Source: Chlorops oryzae (lineage: Eukaryota; Arthropoda; Insecta; Diptera; Chloropidae). From it: 64,000 bases of DNA. The notes under the pieces are model-generated. The model was not told the DNA's origin, did not search any database, and worked only from the letters and a program-made list of their open reading frames with translations. This document shows positions 37,256 to 48,322 of the stretch, one piece after another. The position numbers and the translations under genes are program-made. The number at the start of each line of letters is the position of its first letter. Position 1 is the first letter of the stretch. The stretch is taken from contig CM035806.1 of assembly GCA_020466095.1 (NCBI GenBank), forward strand, positions 20,493,571-20,557,570. The letters are read 5' to 3'.

Positions 37256-37469
37256 ATATAAAATACAAAAGCCAGAACTCCCGACAGACGATCAACTGAT
37301 CATTGTCGAATTTCTTTTGTTCGGTTAGGATAAGAAAGGAGCTTAATTATATTTCATTGCATTTTATTAAAATTACTTAGTCATAAGAGAACAAAATAAA
37401 AAATGAATTGTAAATGAATGGTAGTTTAAGAAAAAAAGGAATAAAAGAAGAAGAAGATAGAAAAAAAAA

Positions 37470-39201
37470 GAAAAACTTTAAAAAGACGATATTTGTATAG
37501 AGTCTCCTTGCGGGAATACTCTAACGTATGAATGTCCATCTTCATGTTGTGGGAACAACTACAGTCGTGCGTATCGAATTCAGTAAAAAAAAATATTGCT
37601 CGTATAAAAGGGAATTGATATATTGACCTTTTTAGAGAGTCGTTTTCGGTTTCTTATCGTAAAATATTAATAAGAAAACGACAGCAAAAGGATACCACGG
37701 CACGAACTTTAACTTCGAGGACATCAATAAAAGAAATCTGATTGAAATTTGATAAGCGCAGACATTAAGAAGTTAACGCTCAATCCAATTCAAGAGAAAG
37801 AGTAAAAGAGAATCTTAGCGCATGGGATTGGCCACGATTCGCATGCGAAAAGGACATTTCTCAGTGCAATAACCAAAATAAATCTTACTAAATGGCACTC
37901 CCACATTATATCTGATCATCTTTGTCTTTAAATGAACTTTATATGTGCGACATGAAATGCAAAATGAAAAAAAAAAAACATTTTATCTATATACATACCT
38001 TTATATGTATGTACATATCGCCCATCTATTTGTTCGCTTTCCCCGGCTTTATGGAAAAATTATGGCGAAGTTGCAGTTCAAAGTTCAAACCCCGCATGGG
38101 CGGCATAACCGTCCCTCTTGTTAGAAAAGCCGACATAATGTGAACATTTTTCTTGTCGCCTACAACATACACATACCACATCCATTCACCATCGCAACGT
38201 ATCTTTGTGTACGAGCGAACCTAGCCACATTGCGCTTGCAATGGCTCCAAAGGCAATGGCAGCCACACATGTGGCACTTATCGTTATGGCCATATTAAAG
38301 CACTCAAAGTTGCCATTATCGGCCATGAATTATCGCTTAAAAAATGTTGCAAAAATATCGAAAATTTGGAATATTTTATGCGAACGCATTGCACGGCCAC
38401 TCGCAATACGTGCGACAATGCAGCCTGCATATGTGTATGTACATATGTTTTTCGCAACAAAAGAGCAGTAAATAATAAAAATAAAAAGAGAATGAAGACA
38501 AAAATGTATTTTTTTTTTTTTTGGGGCATCTCTTTACCTATGTATGTACGCCGCGTCGGGAACATGTCATGTAAAATGTGAGCTCAAGAAAGTAATTAAA
38601 ATATTTATGACTTAAATAGGTAAAAAGGACTTTATTGAAAAAACGTTTGAGAAGACACCACAACGTGTGTGTCGGTCGGTCGGTGGTGGCATTAAAGTGT
38701 TGATGACATGTTGACGATATGGGGGAACAAAACTGGCATAGCAACTTGACAAGGGCGAGGACTGTAAACGACACTTTGCCGTTGATGCTGTTGCCATATG
38801 AAAACTTTCAAGTCTTTTTCTATTCAAACACGCGCGACGACCTGTTTGTTGCAATGAAACCGAACCGAACCGAACCGCACCGAACGGAAAGGAATCCACA
38901 GAGGCACACCGAATGAGATGACGGGCGACGCAGCAAAAGTGATACGAATTTTCACGAAAATTCCGTGCAAGTACATACAAACATACATCCATACATATGT
39001 GCGATTGTATGTGGTGTGCTGGAACATGAAAACTTCTTCTTCGCTGAAGGTATCCTGTGATTGCTTAGCTCCTCCTCGTACGTCCTTGTTGCGAAATTGT
39101 ATTTCCAACGAAACTCAAACTCTCGCAGGAAGCCTTTCAAAATGCAAACAAGTGAATCGAGCTAAGCCAGTGGAGATACCTTGACAAGGAATTCGTACTG
39201 T
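37470..39201. other. Non-genic DNA
   Basis: No supported gene. Holds short GTATGTACATA motifs (38006), a T run at 38508-38522 and a short CCGAA repeat at 38858-38885. Open frames on both strands overlap freely and show no domain. Confidence 0.5.
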
Positions 39202-40553
39202 ATGTACATTAGGGTGATGACTTTTTTTGAAACTCTTTTCCTGTATCATAGTACGATGAACTTTTATTAAAGACTTCATAAAATACTAATTTTAAGGTTA
39301 TTTGGTAAAAAAAATGTCACGCATCAAGTCATTTGAAAAATTTAATTTTTTATTTTTTTCCAAATATTTGAAATTACTGTAAGCAGAGTCGCTTCTAGAG
39401 GGGTCAAATGTAAGACCAACTACCCTTATTTTTTTATCCCCAACAATTTCTCCAATGTCTTGAGTCTTTACTTGCATCCAGACCGAGAGAGATATGCAAA
39501 GACCTAAGAAACGAACGTGAAAACAGTGAATAATGCGTTTCAAAAAATATTTGTTTTGAATTAATTTTATGAATAGAAACCACTAACCGATTTTAATGGT
39601 TATAGTCTCAAAAAACTCGTCATAGATTGAGGTTTGCGTCATTTGACTCGAAAATTTATTTTTTTCTACTAGGGTCATTATTTGGCCAATTAGGGGATGG
39701 AACCCAAAATTCAGTTTTATAAAAAGGTAATAATTATAACATATTATTAAAACATACCAAAAACGAATCCAATATTCTTCATATTAGGCTGGTTTAAAAG
39801 GTAATTTTGTAAATTTTTCGAATATACATACTGAACATGCTCGTTCTTGTTCCTACGGCATCTATATTATAGATTGAAGTTCGTGAGGCATTTTTCTTTA
39901 ATTTAAGCCTATTTTTGTATGGGGACCCCCCTAAGGAGGGAGATAGAGGGTGGGTATGTTTGAAGAAAATATTTGAGGTAAAAAAATAATGGGGGTCGGT
40001 CATATTTATCATCCCCACTAGGAGGGGTTTGACTGTAGTGACAGCCATTTTGTATGAAATCGTGATAAAATTAAGGTAATTTTGTATGGGTGACCCCCTA
40101 AGGAGGGTAGATAGGGGGTCAGTATGTTGGGAAAAAATGTTAGGGGGACAAAGCTGATAGGGGTCGGTCAAACATTTGACTCCTCTAGGGACACTCTGGG
40201 GCTAGTTAGGACAGTGGGGGGAAAATTCATAAAAAATTATTTTTGTATGGGAGCCCCCTTAAAGAGTGGAGATAGGGGGAAGGTTTGTTTGGAGAAATTA
40301 TTGGGAATAAAAAAATAATGGGAGTTGGTCCTACATTTGACCCCTCTAGGAGCGACTCTGCTTACATTAACTTCAAAAATTTGGAAAAAAATAAAAAATT
40401 TAATTTTTCAAATGACTTGATGCGTGACATTTTTTTTATCAAATAACCTTAAAATTAGTGTTTTATGGCATCTTTAATAAAAGTTCATCGTACTATAATA
40501 CAGGAAATTTTTTTGGAGAAAAAGACACTAAAAGTCATCACCCTAATGTACAT
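39202..40553. mobile_element. Foldback/long-TIR element, 1.35 kb
   Basis: Arms of about 255 bp are reverse complements: 39202-39453 and 40291-40553. The outermost bases are ATGTACATTAGGGTGATGAC and the complement GTCATCACCCTAATGTACAT. The palindrome TGTACA lies at both edges, so a TA or TGTACA target duplication cannot be separated from the repeat. The interior has three diverged copies of a block with TTTTGTATGGG, CCCCCTAAGGAG, GATAGGGGG and TTTGACCCCTCTAGG (about 39915, 40080 and 40240). The element is non-autonomous, and its frames have no domain. Confidence 0.75.
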
Positions 40554-42413
40554 ATGTATGCTGTAGAGTGAAGCGAAGCAATTGAACGTCAGTCAAACTT
40601 GATCCGAAATTTTAACGTGGAAGCAAAGGGCCAAACACCACAAAAAAAAAAAAACAAAAAAAAAAACGGGCCTCCTGCTCAACAACGACGAGGAGGACGA
40701 CGCCAATGATGTCTTGGCAACGCAAGCAAAGCAATTTGACTTTTCCTTTCTTTTTTGTTCATCCATTGCTTCCATTGCTCGGATTGCTTCCATTGCTTCC
40801 TGTGCTCGTAGTTTCGCTGTTAGCGAAATTTTATTTGAGCTCATGCAGAAATTGCAATATTCATGTAAGCAGCTTCCAAGCAAGCTCGCTTCGCTCTCAG
40901 GAATTGTTTCCAAGAAATTTCATTTCATTGAAACTGAAAGCTGAAAGTTTTCGATTGAGTACGATTTCACACAGGAAACCTTGAAAAATTCACCCTAAAT
41001 AACACAAAAAAAAAAACCCCCCGAAATGCTCCGGTCATAGTTTCGCGTTTTGTGGCGAACGTTAAGACATTAAGCTATAAACAGCACACACCAGGCGCGC
41101 GCACGCAGAAAATTATTTGCAGCATAACAAAACTTTACATCGAGATTATTTTCTGTTCGCATTTCGGAGTGGCGTTTGAACCACCAAAATTAGCCTCCGC
41201 GTGGGCCACTGGCACTGACACACACACACACACACAAACACACACAGTAGCCAATGGAGATAAAAATGAAAATAAGAAATTCAGGACCTTAACTCTCGCC
41301 TGTGCGCCATCAGAGAATTTTACACCGTGCAACGAATTCCATCACGAGAAACTCATCAAAAAGCGAAACCAAAATAAATTATGGTTTATGAAAAGATTAT
41401 TCACCGACGCATCTAAGCATTAGAGAGTGACCTTCAAATTCCAACAAGGCCCTGCTCCAAACGGAGCACTCGCTTATGGGCATTCCCACACGGACGCGAC
41501 ACATACGTTAGCAATTTTAAGTCCCGAATTCAAGAATGCGGTGAAAAGTACTTTCATTTAAAAATACTCTCATTCAGCTCATGCGGAGCTTTATAAGTTT
41601 TCATCAATCGGGCATATACGGACGCGACAAAAGCATTACTTTTTCCCGTAGTGCATATATGAAAACCAACAAAAAAAAAAAAAAAAATCGCCAGAAAAAT
41701 ATAAAGATCTTCCCGCAGTTGTTGGAGAACGACTCCAAAATAGGCATTTAAAGAAACAGGATAAGACAACTAAAAAAAGAAAAATCCAATCTTAAAGTTT
41801 GCTTTGAAAATTTTCTCTCCCAAACTATGAACAAACAAATGAGTCTACAGAAGGAAACGAAAATATTTTTCCTGCTTTTAAGAAAACAAAACAAAGAAAA
41901 GAAATCGAAAGGACGAAATTGATGTTGACGCGTTACAATGACCCCGACATGCATTTCCCAAGTACAAGAGCTTTGAATGGGCTCTCAAGATTTGAAGAGT
42001 GGGAAATTCTTGAAATTTTAATATTTTCCCCCCACCCCCTTTCATTTGTGATGATGGAAGGAAGAACTGTTCGCTTTTACGAAGGAGCGCATGCCAGGTT
42101 AGGAAATCGCTTTTTGGACAATAAAAAAAAAAAAAAAAACGTCAAATCGAAAGAAATTTTTGGCTTTTAAGATTCCTTCAAAGGATTTGAATTGGAACAG
42201 GACTTTTTGTTTGAAAATGAAACTTAGCGAGGCAATGATTCGTTAGGTTGAGTAAAAGAAAGTCCTCCGTTGATGAAAACCCATTCAAAGGCACAAAAAT
42301 TCATCCTGCAGCAGCTTAAGAAATTTCTGGACAATGAGAAATTTTAATGGAGCTGTGACCGTTTGTCGCAGAGGGACTCATAAAATGGATGGAGTCGCTT
42401 TTTTATACCCGAC
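40554..42413. other. Non-genic AT-rich DNA
   Basis: A (CA)n run lies at 41218-41247 and poly-A runs at 40639-40665, 41669-41685 and 42122-42139. No supported gene is present. The 123-codon frame at 41052-41423 spans the CA run and has no domain. Confidence 0.5.
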
Positions 42414-43070
42414 ACACTCTGTGTCGATTTACCCATGTCCGTCTGTCCGTCTGCTTGTATATAGTTTTCTTATCGAAGGAGTTGAGCTATCTTGACGAAA
42501 TTTGTTATCCGTACTTACAGGATACTTGGGGATTCCTCCAGTACTAGGGTCTGTTAAAATAATCACAAAAATTGCTGTAAAATCGGAGCTTTTCCAGATA
42601 TTTTGATGAAATTTAATATTTTAACATTAAAGGCAAGTAATATGATATCAAGAAATTGGAAGAGTGGGCGTGGCAGAAGGGCGTTTTTCGAAAATTGTCT
42701 CCTGACCGAAAATTGGCACTTATGCATCCTTTGTAGCCATAAAGATCCTCCAAAAGCATTTTCTTGATCGGACCATTCTTAAGGGTACCTCCAGTACTAG
42801 GGTCTGTTAAGAAAATGACAAAACCTGCTCCAAAATCGGAATTTTGTGAACTATTTCAATGAAGCCTAGAATTCGATCGTATATTTAAGCCTCCGATTAG
42901 AATTCGAAAGAATTGGAAAAGTGGGCGTGGCAAAAGGGCGGTTTTCATAAAGAAATTTAACAAAAGTCGGTATATGGGGCCCCTAATGGCCTTAAAAATC
43001 TCTTGAATATTCTCTCTTTATGGTCCTGTTTTGTATTCAGGCTTGCCTGACAATACCACCCTTGCTTGTT
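42414..43070 (+). mobile_element. DINE-1-like element, copy E (5' internal deletion)
   Basis: Starts TATACCCGACACACTCTGTG, then jumps from TGTGTCGA directly to CCCATGTCCGTC, missing the block that elsewhere reads GTTGTGTGTAACACCCAG. Both internal repeats are present (42546 and 42798). The end, with TTGTATTCAGGCTTGCCTGA and CCCTTGCTTGTT, is diverged. Confidence 0.7.
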
Positions 43071-46000
43071 TTATTTTTATAAGTGTAAACTTTTGCGACC
43101 CCAAAGCGCAAGCAAAATCTTTTCGAACCGCCCTAATGTATGTATGTGTCGAAAGTATTAAACCTACTCCAATGAGTGGGGTGTATTTTGGGCTGCAAAT
43201 CAAAGCTGGTTGTATGTACCTATAACGAATTGTATTTTTTACATTTATGCGTTATTAAAGATCTCCTTTCCAACACTTAATTAAGGACAACTGCAAAAAA
43301 GTTCCTCAATGAAGTTTATTTCCCCATACACCTCTAAATGGGTCAACAACGTTTGCGCTTGCTTGGAGGCACTTTAATTGACTTAAAAACAGCTTTCAAT
43401 ATGATAAAGAAATAAAATCAACTACACTTGCCATTGTCAACAACAAATTGACTTCATTCCTAAGCACTTTGAGGAAAAAGGAAGTGAAAAGCGCAAAGCT
43501 CTAATGCAATCAAACGACTTCCATATTGCTGACCGTCCGACCCGACCGCACCGCACCGCCCCTCTTTCTGATAAGATATAAACCGAATGCGATATTTTAA
43601 GTACATTACGCTTCGGAAGGTCAACAACGTGTGACCCTAAATGGGGCACGAGCGGCGAGCGGAAGACACAAGAGTGTGGCAAAAACTTCCGCATAATGAC
43701 GACTGTGATGATTGCGTGCAGAAAAAATCTCGTCCTCGCGGAGGAAATAAGCTCAACGGGGTGCGAATCGCGGAGTTCTTTGCCTTTGTTTCTGGGTTTT
43801 TATTTTTTTTTTTCACCGACCGTTTAGAGCGTAATTTAATAATGTTCGAGCACAAAGCGAGAGCAGAGAGAAGAATTGCGACAAAAATGGAAACTGACAA
43901 GTTGAAAGCAAGCCGTGAAAATGCGAAAATGTGAAAATGCTTTTCTCTGTTGTCAGAAATTGGATTTGAAATTGTTTTAAAGACAACAAAAAACGCTTTG
44001 AAGTGTGGAAGTACAAAGGGAAAATGGATGATGCTAAAAGTCGAAATGAAGTAAAGAATTTTTTTCACTTATGCGAACTCATGTGATAAGGAGGAGGACA
44101 ATCATGTGTTCACGCTGGTATGTGTGTGTGTAAAGCATAAACGTGAAATTTTAAATTCTGTCAGACAGGAGGCGTCTTGTCAGCAGCAAAAGAGGATGTA
44201 AATGCTTTCAGTTTGAAATTGATGAGCAGGCTTAGAGTGGGCGTTGGGATGATGATATTATCTTTTGTTATTTTCATAAAAATTGAATATATCTAATCTA
44301 TGCAATTGCGAAACTTATTTTCAAAGAAAACGCTCGTTAATTATGAACTTTGCATTCCTTTATACAACTAAGGTCCTAAAGCCGATTTATTCCAATCTCC
44401 GGAGTGCGCGCTGTTAACACATATGCCACGCTCTTTATGGTACCTGCTGCTCTCGCTTATCCTGTGTGTACTGTATTTAAGAAAAGTTTTCAACTGATTC
44501 CGAAGCATAAGAACAACATAGTACGCCTTAAGGCTGATAAACGGTTTCACGCTTCTTACACACAGGGCAAGAATATTTTCCTTGCCGTTTACATGTGAAG
44601 CGATGGAGGAGCACACAGAAACCTTAATTCAGTGAAGAGACTTTCGAGATAAGCCAAACTAAGCTTATTTATGCTGACGACTTGATAAGCGGAAAAACAT
44701 TGCCCTTGTGATAAAAGCGGAACTTGGCAGAAATTCCGAAATATGAATGAGAGAGAATCAAGAAATGGCAAAGGAAATGAAATTGCCACATTAGCTCCAG
44801 CTAAAGCTCCAACGCACGCATCAGTGGAATTCAGCAACAGTAGAGAACTGGGCAGGAAAATTATTTTTGAAAATTCTCAGGCCTGCTTCCATTGTGTGCT
44901 CTTCGAAGTTTCCCATTGCCCTCACTACTATCATTACCTTCATTACCCCCACCACTCTCACACTTGAAATTCCGTGAACGATGTGCCAGTTGCAGAAGTA
45001 ACCGCTCCCAGTCGCCATTGCCATTGCTCGGATAGGCAATTAAGTCACCTGCAGTCGCTCTCGAGCTGGAAGCGGTCTTTGCTTGGCATCAAAAGTGCAT
45101 GTTTACACACGCCGAAGCGGTTGGTCTTGCTGCCAGCGCCAGTGCGAGTGCGAGTATCTTATTCATAGATAGAAATGTTGTCTGTTGTTCGCTCTACATT
45201 CGGGCGAATTAGAATTTTTTATGGGAGTGTGCATAATGAATGCAGTTATATCTTGTCCCTATCGCTGGGTTAGAATTGTGGTTAGGGTAAAGGAAGGTGG
45301 GAGCGCATGCACTTCAAAAAGCCGCTTCTGCGGCAGCTTACGATTATGTGAGGCAATTACGGCTGAAAAAATGTTGCTTTGCCTGCAGTCCTTGATGGCA
45401 GAGAAAAAGTCCCACACTTGGCATACGATGCGAATGGAAAGAGAGAAAGGACATAAAGATTGATAGAGAGAGACAGAGAGAGAGATTGAAAACTGGGTTA
45501 AGAGGTGGACATGCAGGTTGAACTTGTTTGCAAACCAGCAGCTCAAAGCAATACTCCTATATCTAGATATGCATTTTTATGACTGCTTGTGAGAGAAATT
45601 CGAACTCAAATGAATGAGCTTAAAGGCATTTTCTTTAAAACTATGAATTTCAAATAAATTCGACGTAAAAATAACGAAAATTGTCTGCCGACGGAAAAGC
45701 TAGAAGGCAGCCAGCCTGCTTCAACCGGAAATCAGTGGCAGCAGCTGTTGTGACAAATCTTCGAAATTACGTCAAAACCTTTAAGACATGCTTTAATGCA
45801 CCCAACACAAACACGAACACGAACATGGACACAAACATACGCACACACACGAGCGCTTCTCACACATGCGAACAAAACTATTCAAACTAAAAGAGATAAC
45901 GAAATCAAATTAAATTGAATAATGCGTCAAAGAATATTCGGGCATTCTAAATTCGGTAGCTTCAGCAGCCTTCCCCTCCCACCAGTGATCAACTCACTTG

Positions 46001-46176
46001 AATGATTCTAGAGTTTTCGCAAATATTTAGTTTCCTTGTAGGTACTCCGGATACTCGAAATTGTTTAAGCACAAAATACAATAAAATAAAATAAATAGTG
46101 TGAGTGGTACCCCTGTGGGCCACAACAACTAACTTCCCAGAGGGAAAAATTAAAATGAAATCGAAATCAATATTTT
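43071..46176. other. Non-genic DNA
   Basis: Less AT-rich around 43480-43780 and 44980-45150, with many short open frames on both strands but no domain or splice pattern that I can support. Short GACCGCACCGCACCGCC (43544) and AACACGAACACGAACA (45809) repeats occur. Confidence 0.4.
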
Positions 46177-46315
46177 TTACCCGAGACACTCTGTGTCGAG
46201 GGTATATTGCGTTTGTGTGCTTGTGTGTAACACCCACAGCCAGTCGATATAGACCACACAAAACATGTAGGTATAGAAATGATCAGCGTCGCCAGGAGAT
46301 TCGCTTTAGCCATGC
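46177..46315 (+). mobile_element. DINE-1-like element, 5' fragment F
   Basis: Begins TTACCCGAGACACTCTGTGT, runs through TATTGCGTTTGTGTGC and GATCAGCGTCGCCAGGAG, and stops near GCCATGCCCGT at about 46318, just before where the GTCY tract should lie. Confidence 0.65.
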
Positions 46316-46453
46316 CCGTATAGTTATAAAGTATTTGGTTGCATTCATTTCATCTACAATTCTCATTAGCTTTATGCGGATTTACATATACGAAGAGACA
46401 AAATTATCCTTTTTAAAATATTTTAATTTTTTCTTTTCATATAAATTGTGCAG

Positions 46454-46735
46454 ATAAAAATGTCCAAAGAACTAGTACATCGACATACCAATGTGCGTAA
46501 TCACGCAAAATTATCGTCCGTAAACCGACCGTCCATTACATTAACTTCCGCTGGAAAGTTTACATACAACGATACAATCAGTGATAATATTGTGACAAAA
46601 ACACCAGATGTTCGAGCCGCAGGCAAAAGCTTTAACTTTGCAGCTTCCGAAGGAGGAAGGCAAATAAACTTACAAAAGGATTTGGCAGGTACTTATGTAA
46701 ATAAATCTGTGAGAGACATAGCCTTCGCTTGAGAG
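46454..46735 (+). CDS. Candidate 90-residue coding exon, unknown function
   Basis: An ATG at 46460 opens 90 codons to TGA at 46730-46732, starting MSKELVHRHTNVRNHAKLSS and ending SVRDIAFA. It stands out from the surroundings: codon choice is mixed rather than AT-driven, amino-acid composition is balanced, and there are no homopolymers. Just upstream a pyrimidine-rich stretch TTTTTTCTTTTCATATAAAT ends in GTGCAG (46448-46453), which reads as a splice acceptor 6 bases before the ATG. I recognise no domain, signal peptide or membrane segment. No polyadenylation signal is evident within about 150 bp. It sits about 140 bp after a truncated DINE-1-like fragment. It could be a short host exon, a decayed transposon ORF or chance. 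The strand and frame are clear, but reality is uncertain. Confidence 0.35.
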
Positions 46736-47735
46736 AAACATTTTTGTTTTTGCTATCATACACTTTTTTAGAAATCGTTTTAAATGGACTTAAAGCGGAG
46801 TGAGGCTTTATAAAGTGTTGGGAAACATCCGCTCAAAGGATACTGTGTCATTCTTAACTCTTAATGATTTTCTCAGTGCAATCTGTTATTTTTTTTTTTT
46901 TTTTTTTCTATCTTGGCGCACTGCAGTCAAATGCAGATGGAAATCCTAAAATCTGACAACAAAAGAGACGACGAAGTCACATTTCCCGACGAGCAAAGTT
47001 CATCATTCATGATGAAGTTTTTCATTCAAACAAAAATTTATAGAATGTTTGGCCTCAGATGATGTCGCGAGAGGCCGTAAAGTGCAAAAAGTTATAAAAC
47101 AAAAAAAGAAAAATTGCAATCACAAATCAGAAAAGGAAAAGACACAATGTCTCTGACGGAAATCTTAACTGACAAATTGCAACGGCTTCACTGCGTTATG
47201 CCAAGTCGGAAATAGATAGACGCCTTATTTGAAACCGCAGTGCTTTATGGGCTTCAGATTGAGGGATAACGACACTCAGCTTATTCGCTCGAAGATTCAT
47301 TGGTTACTTCCTGTTGACGAAAGGCGACACGGGAATAGCAACAAACCGCAAACTATTATTGTCCATTAATTTAGGCATTGAAGGGATAAAAGAATACGTA
47401 AAATGTACATGTATCCGCATGTCTTCGTATTTTATTGGGGATTATTATTTTTTTTTTGGGTTTCTTTAGAGTTCATGGCATTCTCTTTATTTCTTCTTAC
47501 GAATAGGAACAAGTATAAAGGGTAATTTCTTATAACCCAATCGACGATGATAGTTGAAGGTCCAGAGGAAAGAAAATATAGTTTATCCTTAACCCATTTC
47601 GGACATATGATCAATTTTTCGACCAGTTCATTCAAAAAAATTCCATCCCTACCTCTTTCTGTGCAAGATATCGTATCATATCATGTACGAGATGTCAAAA
47701 TAAAGCTTTATTTATTGTCTTTAATATTATAAATA
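46736..47735. other. Non-genic AT-rich DNA
   Basis: Poly-T runs lie at 46889-46908 and 47446-47456. No supported gene is present. Confidence 0.45.
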
Positions 47736-47820
47736 CAGTGAAAGCTCTACTTAAGGACAGCTCGCATAGGCGGACAAACAGGCCGCGACCGTCGATGTCC
47801 GCTTATGGGAGCTTTCACTG
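47736..47820. mobile_element. 85-bp Tc1/pogo-like MITE
   Basis: TA-CAGTGAAAGCTCTACTTAAG at the left and CTTATGGGAGCTTTCACTG-CA at the right pair over 12 bases. GGCGGACA and TGTCCGC are inside. The right TA is mutated to CA. Confidence 0.7.
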
Positions 47821-48184
47821 CATATAAATAAATAATTTCCTCGTTGGATCGTTCACTCTAAGTCTTAGAGTCTAAGAGATCACCTAGTTTTATATGAACA
47901 CTTATTTTGGACCATTGTTACCTAAATAATAATCGCTGCTGATTTACTCGATAAAGAATTTATGTCAGAAAGCCGCAGTAAGTCGTGCCTTTATAACTTG
48001 CCCTTCGAAGTATTTTATTAAAAAAATGAAATAATTTTTTTTAAAACTAGGTCCTAAATGGGTTGACGAATTGGCTCAATATAAGTTAATAGAAATTCTC
48101 GTGATGCCATGTCTTCTGGTCATAAAAATAGACTAATGGCAGATTTTTTTCTGGGGGTAATAATTTCTTTCAGTTCAACCCGAG
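47821..48184. other. Non-genic spacer
   Basis: No supported gene. CTAAGTCTTAGAGTCTAAGA near 47858 is a short palindromic run. Confidence 0.4.
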
Positions 48185-48322
48185 GGGCTTTCTCCAGTTC
48201 TGTCAGAAATGAAAAACTTCATATAAAAAAAATAAAAAAAATACTTCAGAAAATTTCTGATTCATTTCTGAAGCGATTTTTTATATGAAGTTTTTCATTT
48301 CTGACAGAGCTGGAGATAGCCC
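48185..48322. mobile_element. 138-bp hairpin MITE
   Basis: GGGCTTTCTCCAGTTCTGTC followed by AGAAATGAAAAACTTCATAT at the left is the complement of ATATGAAGTTTTTCATTTCT and GACAGAGCTGGAGATAGCCC at the right. The arms are about 45 bp with two or three mismatches around a loop of about 45 bp. No target duplication is assigned. Confidence 0.7.

Larger units (their letters stand above)
32527..37454 (+). mobile_element. Near-complete non-LTR retrotransposon
   Basis: The element is about 4.9 kb and has a 5' UTR (32527-32956), ORF1, ORF2 (split by one frameshift) and a short 3' UTR ending in A/GAA-rich sequence. It is flanked by the 14-bp direct repeat AGATAGAAAAAAAA at 32513-32526 and 37455-37468, the expected product of target-primed reverse transcription. 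It lies about 14 bp beyond the 3' end of DINE-1-like copy D. ORF2 carries an APE-type endonuclease and a YADD reverse transcriptase with a C-terminal CCHC finger and no RNase H. That places it among APE-bearing LINEs (Jockey/CR1/I-type breadth); the exact clade is not resolved. The clean target duplication and mostly intact frames point to a fairly recent insertion. Confidence 0.9.

Noticed and set aside
43437..45546. Cluster of 60-143-residue frames
   Set aside because: Frames overlap on both strands without domains; the region is slightly less AT-rich, which lengthens chance frames.
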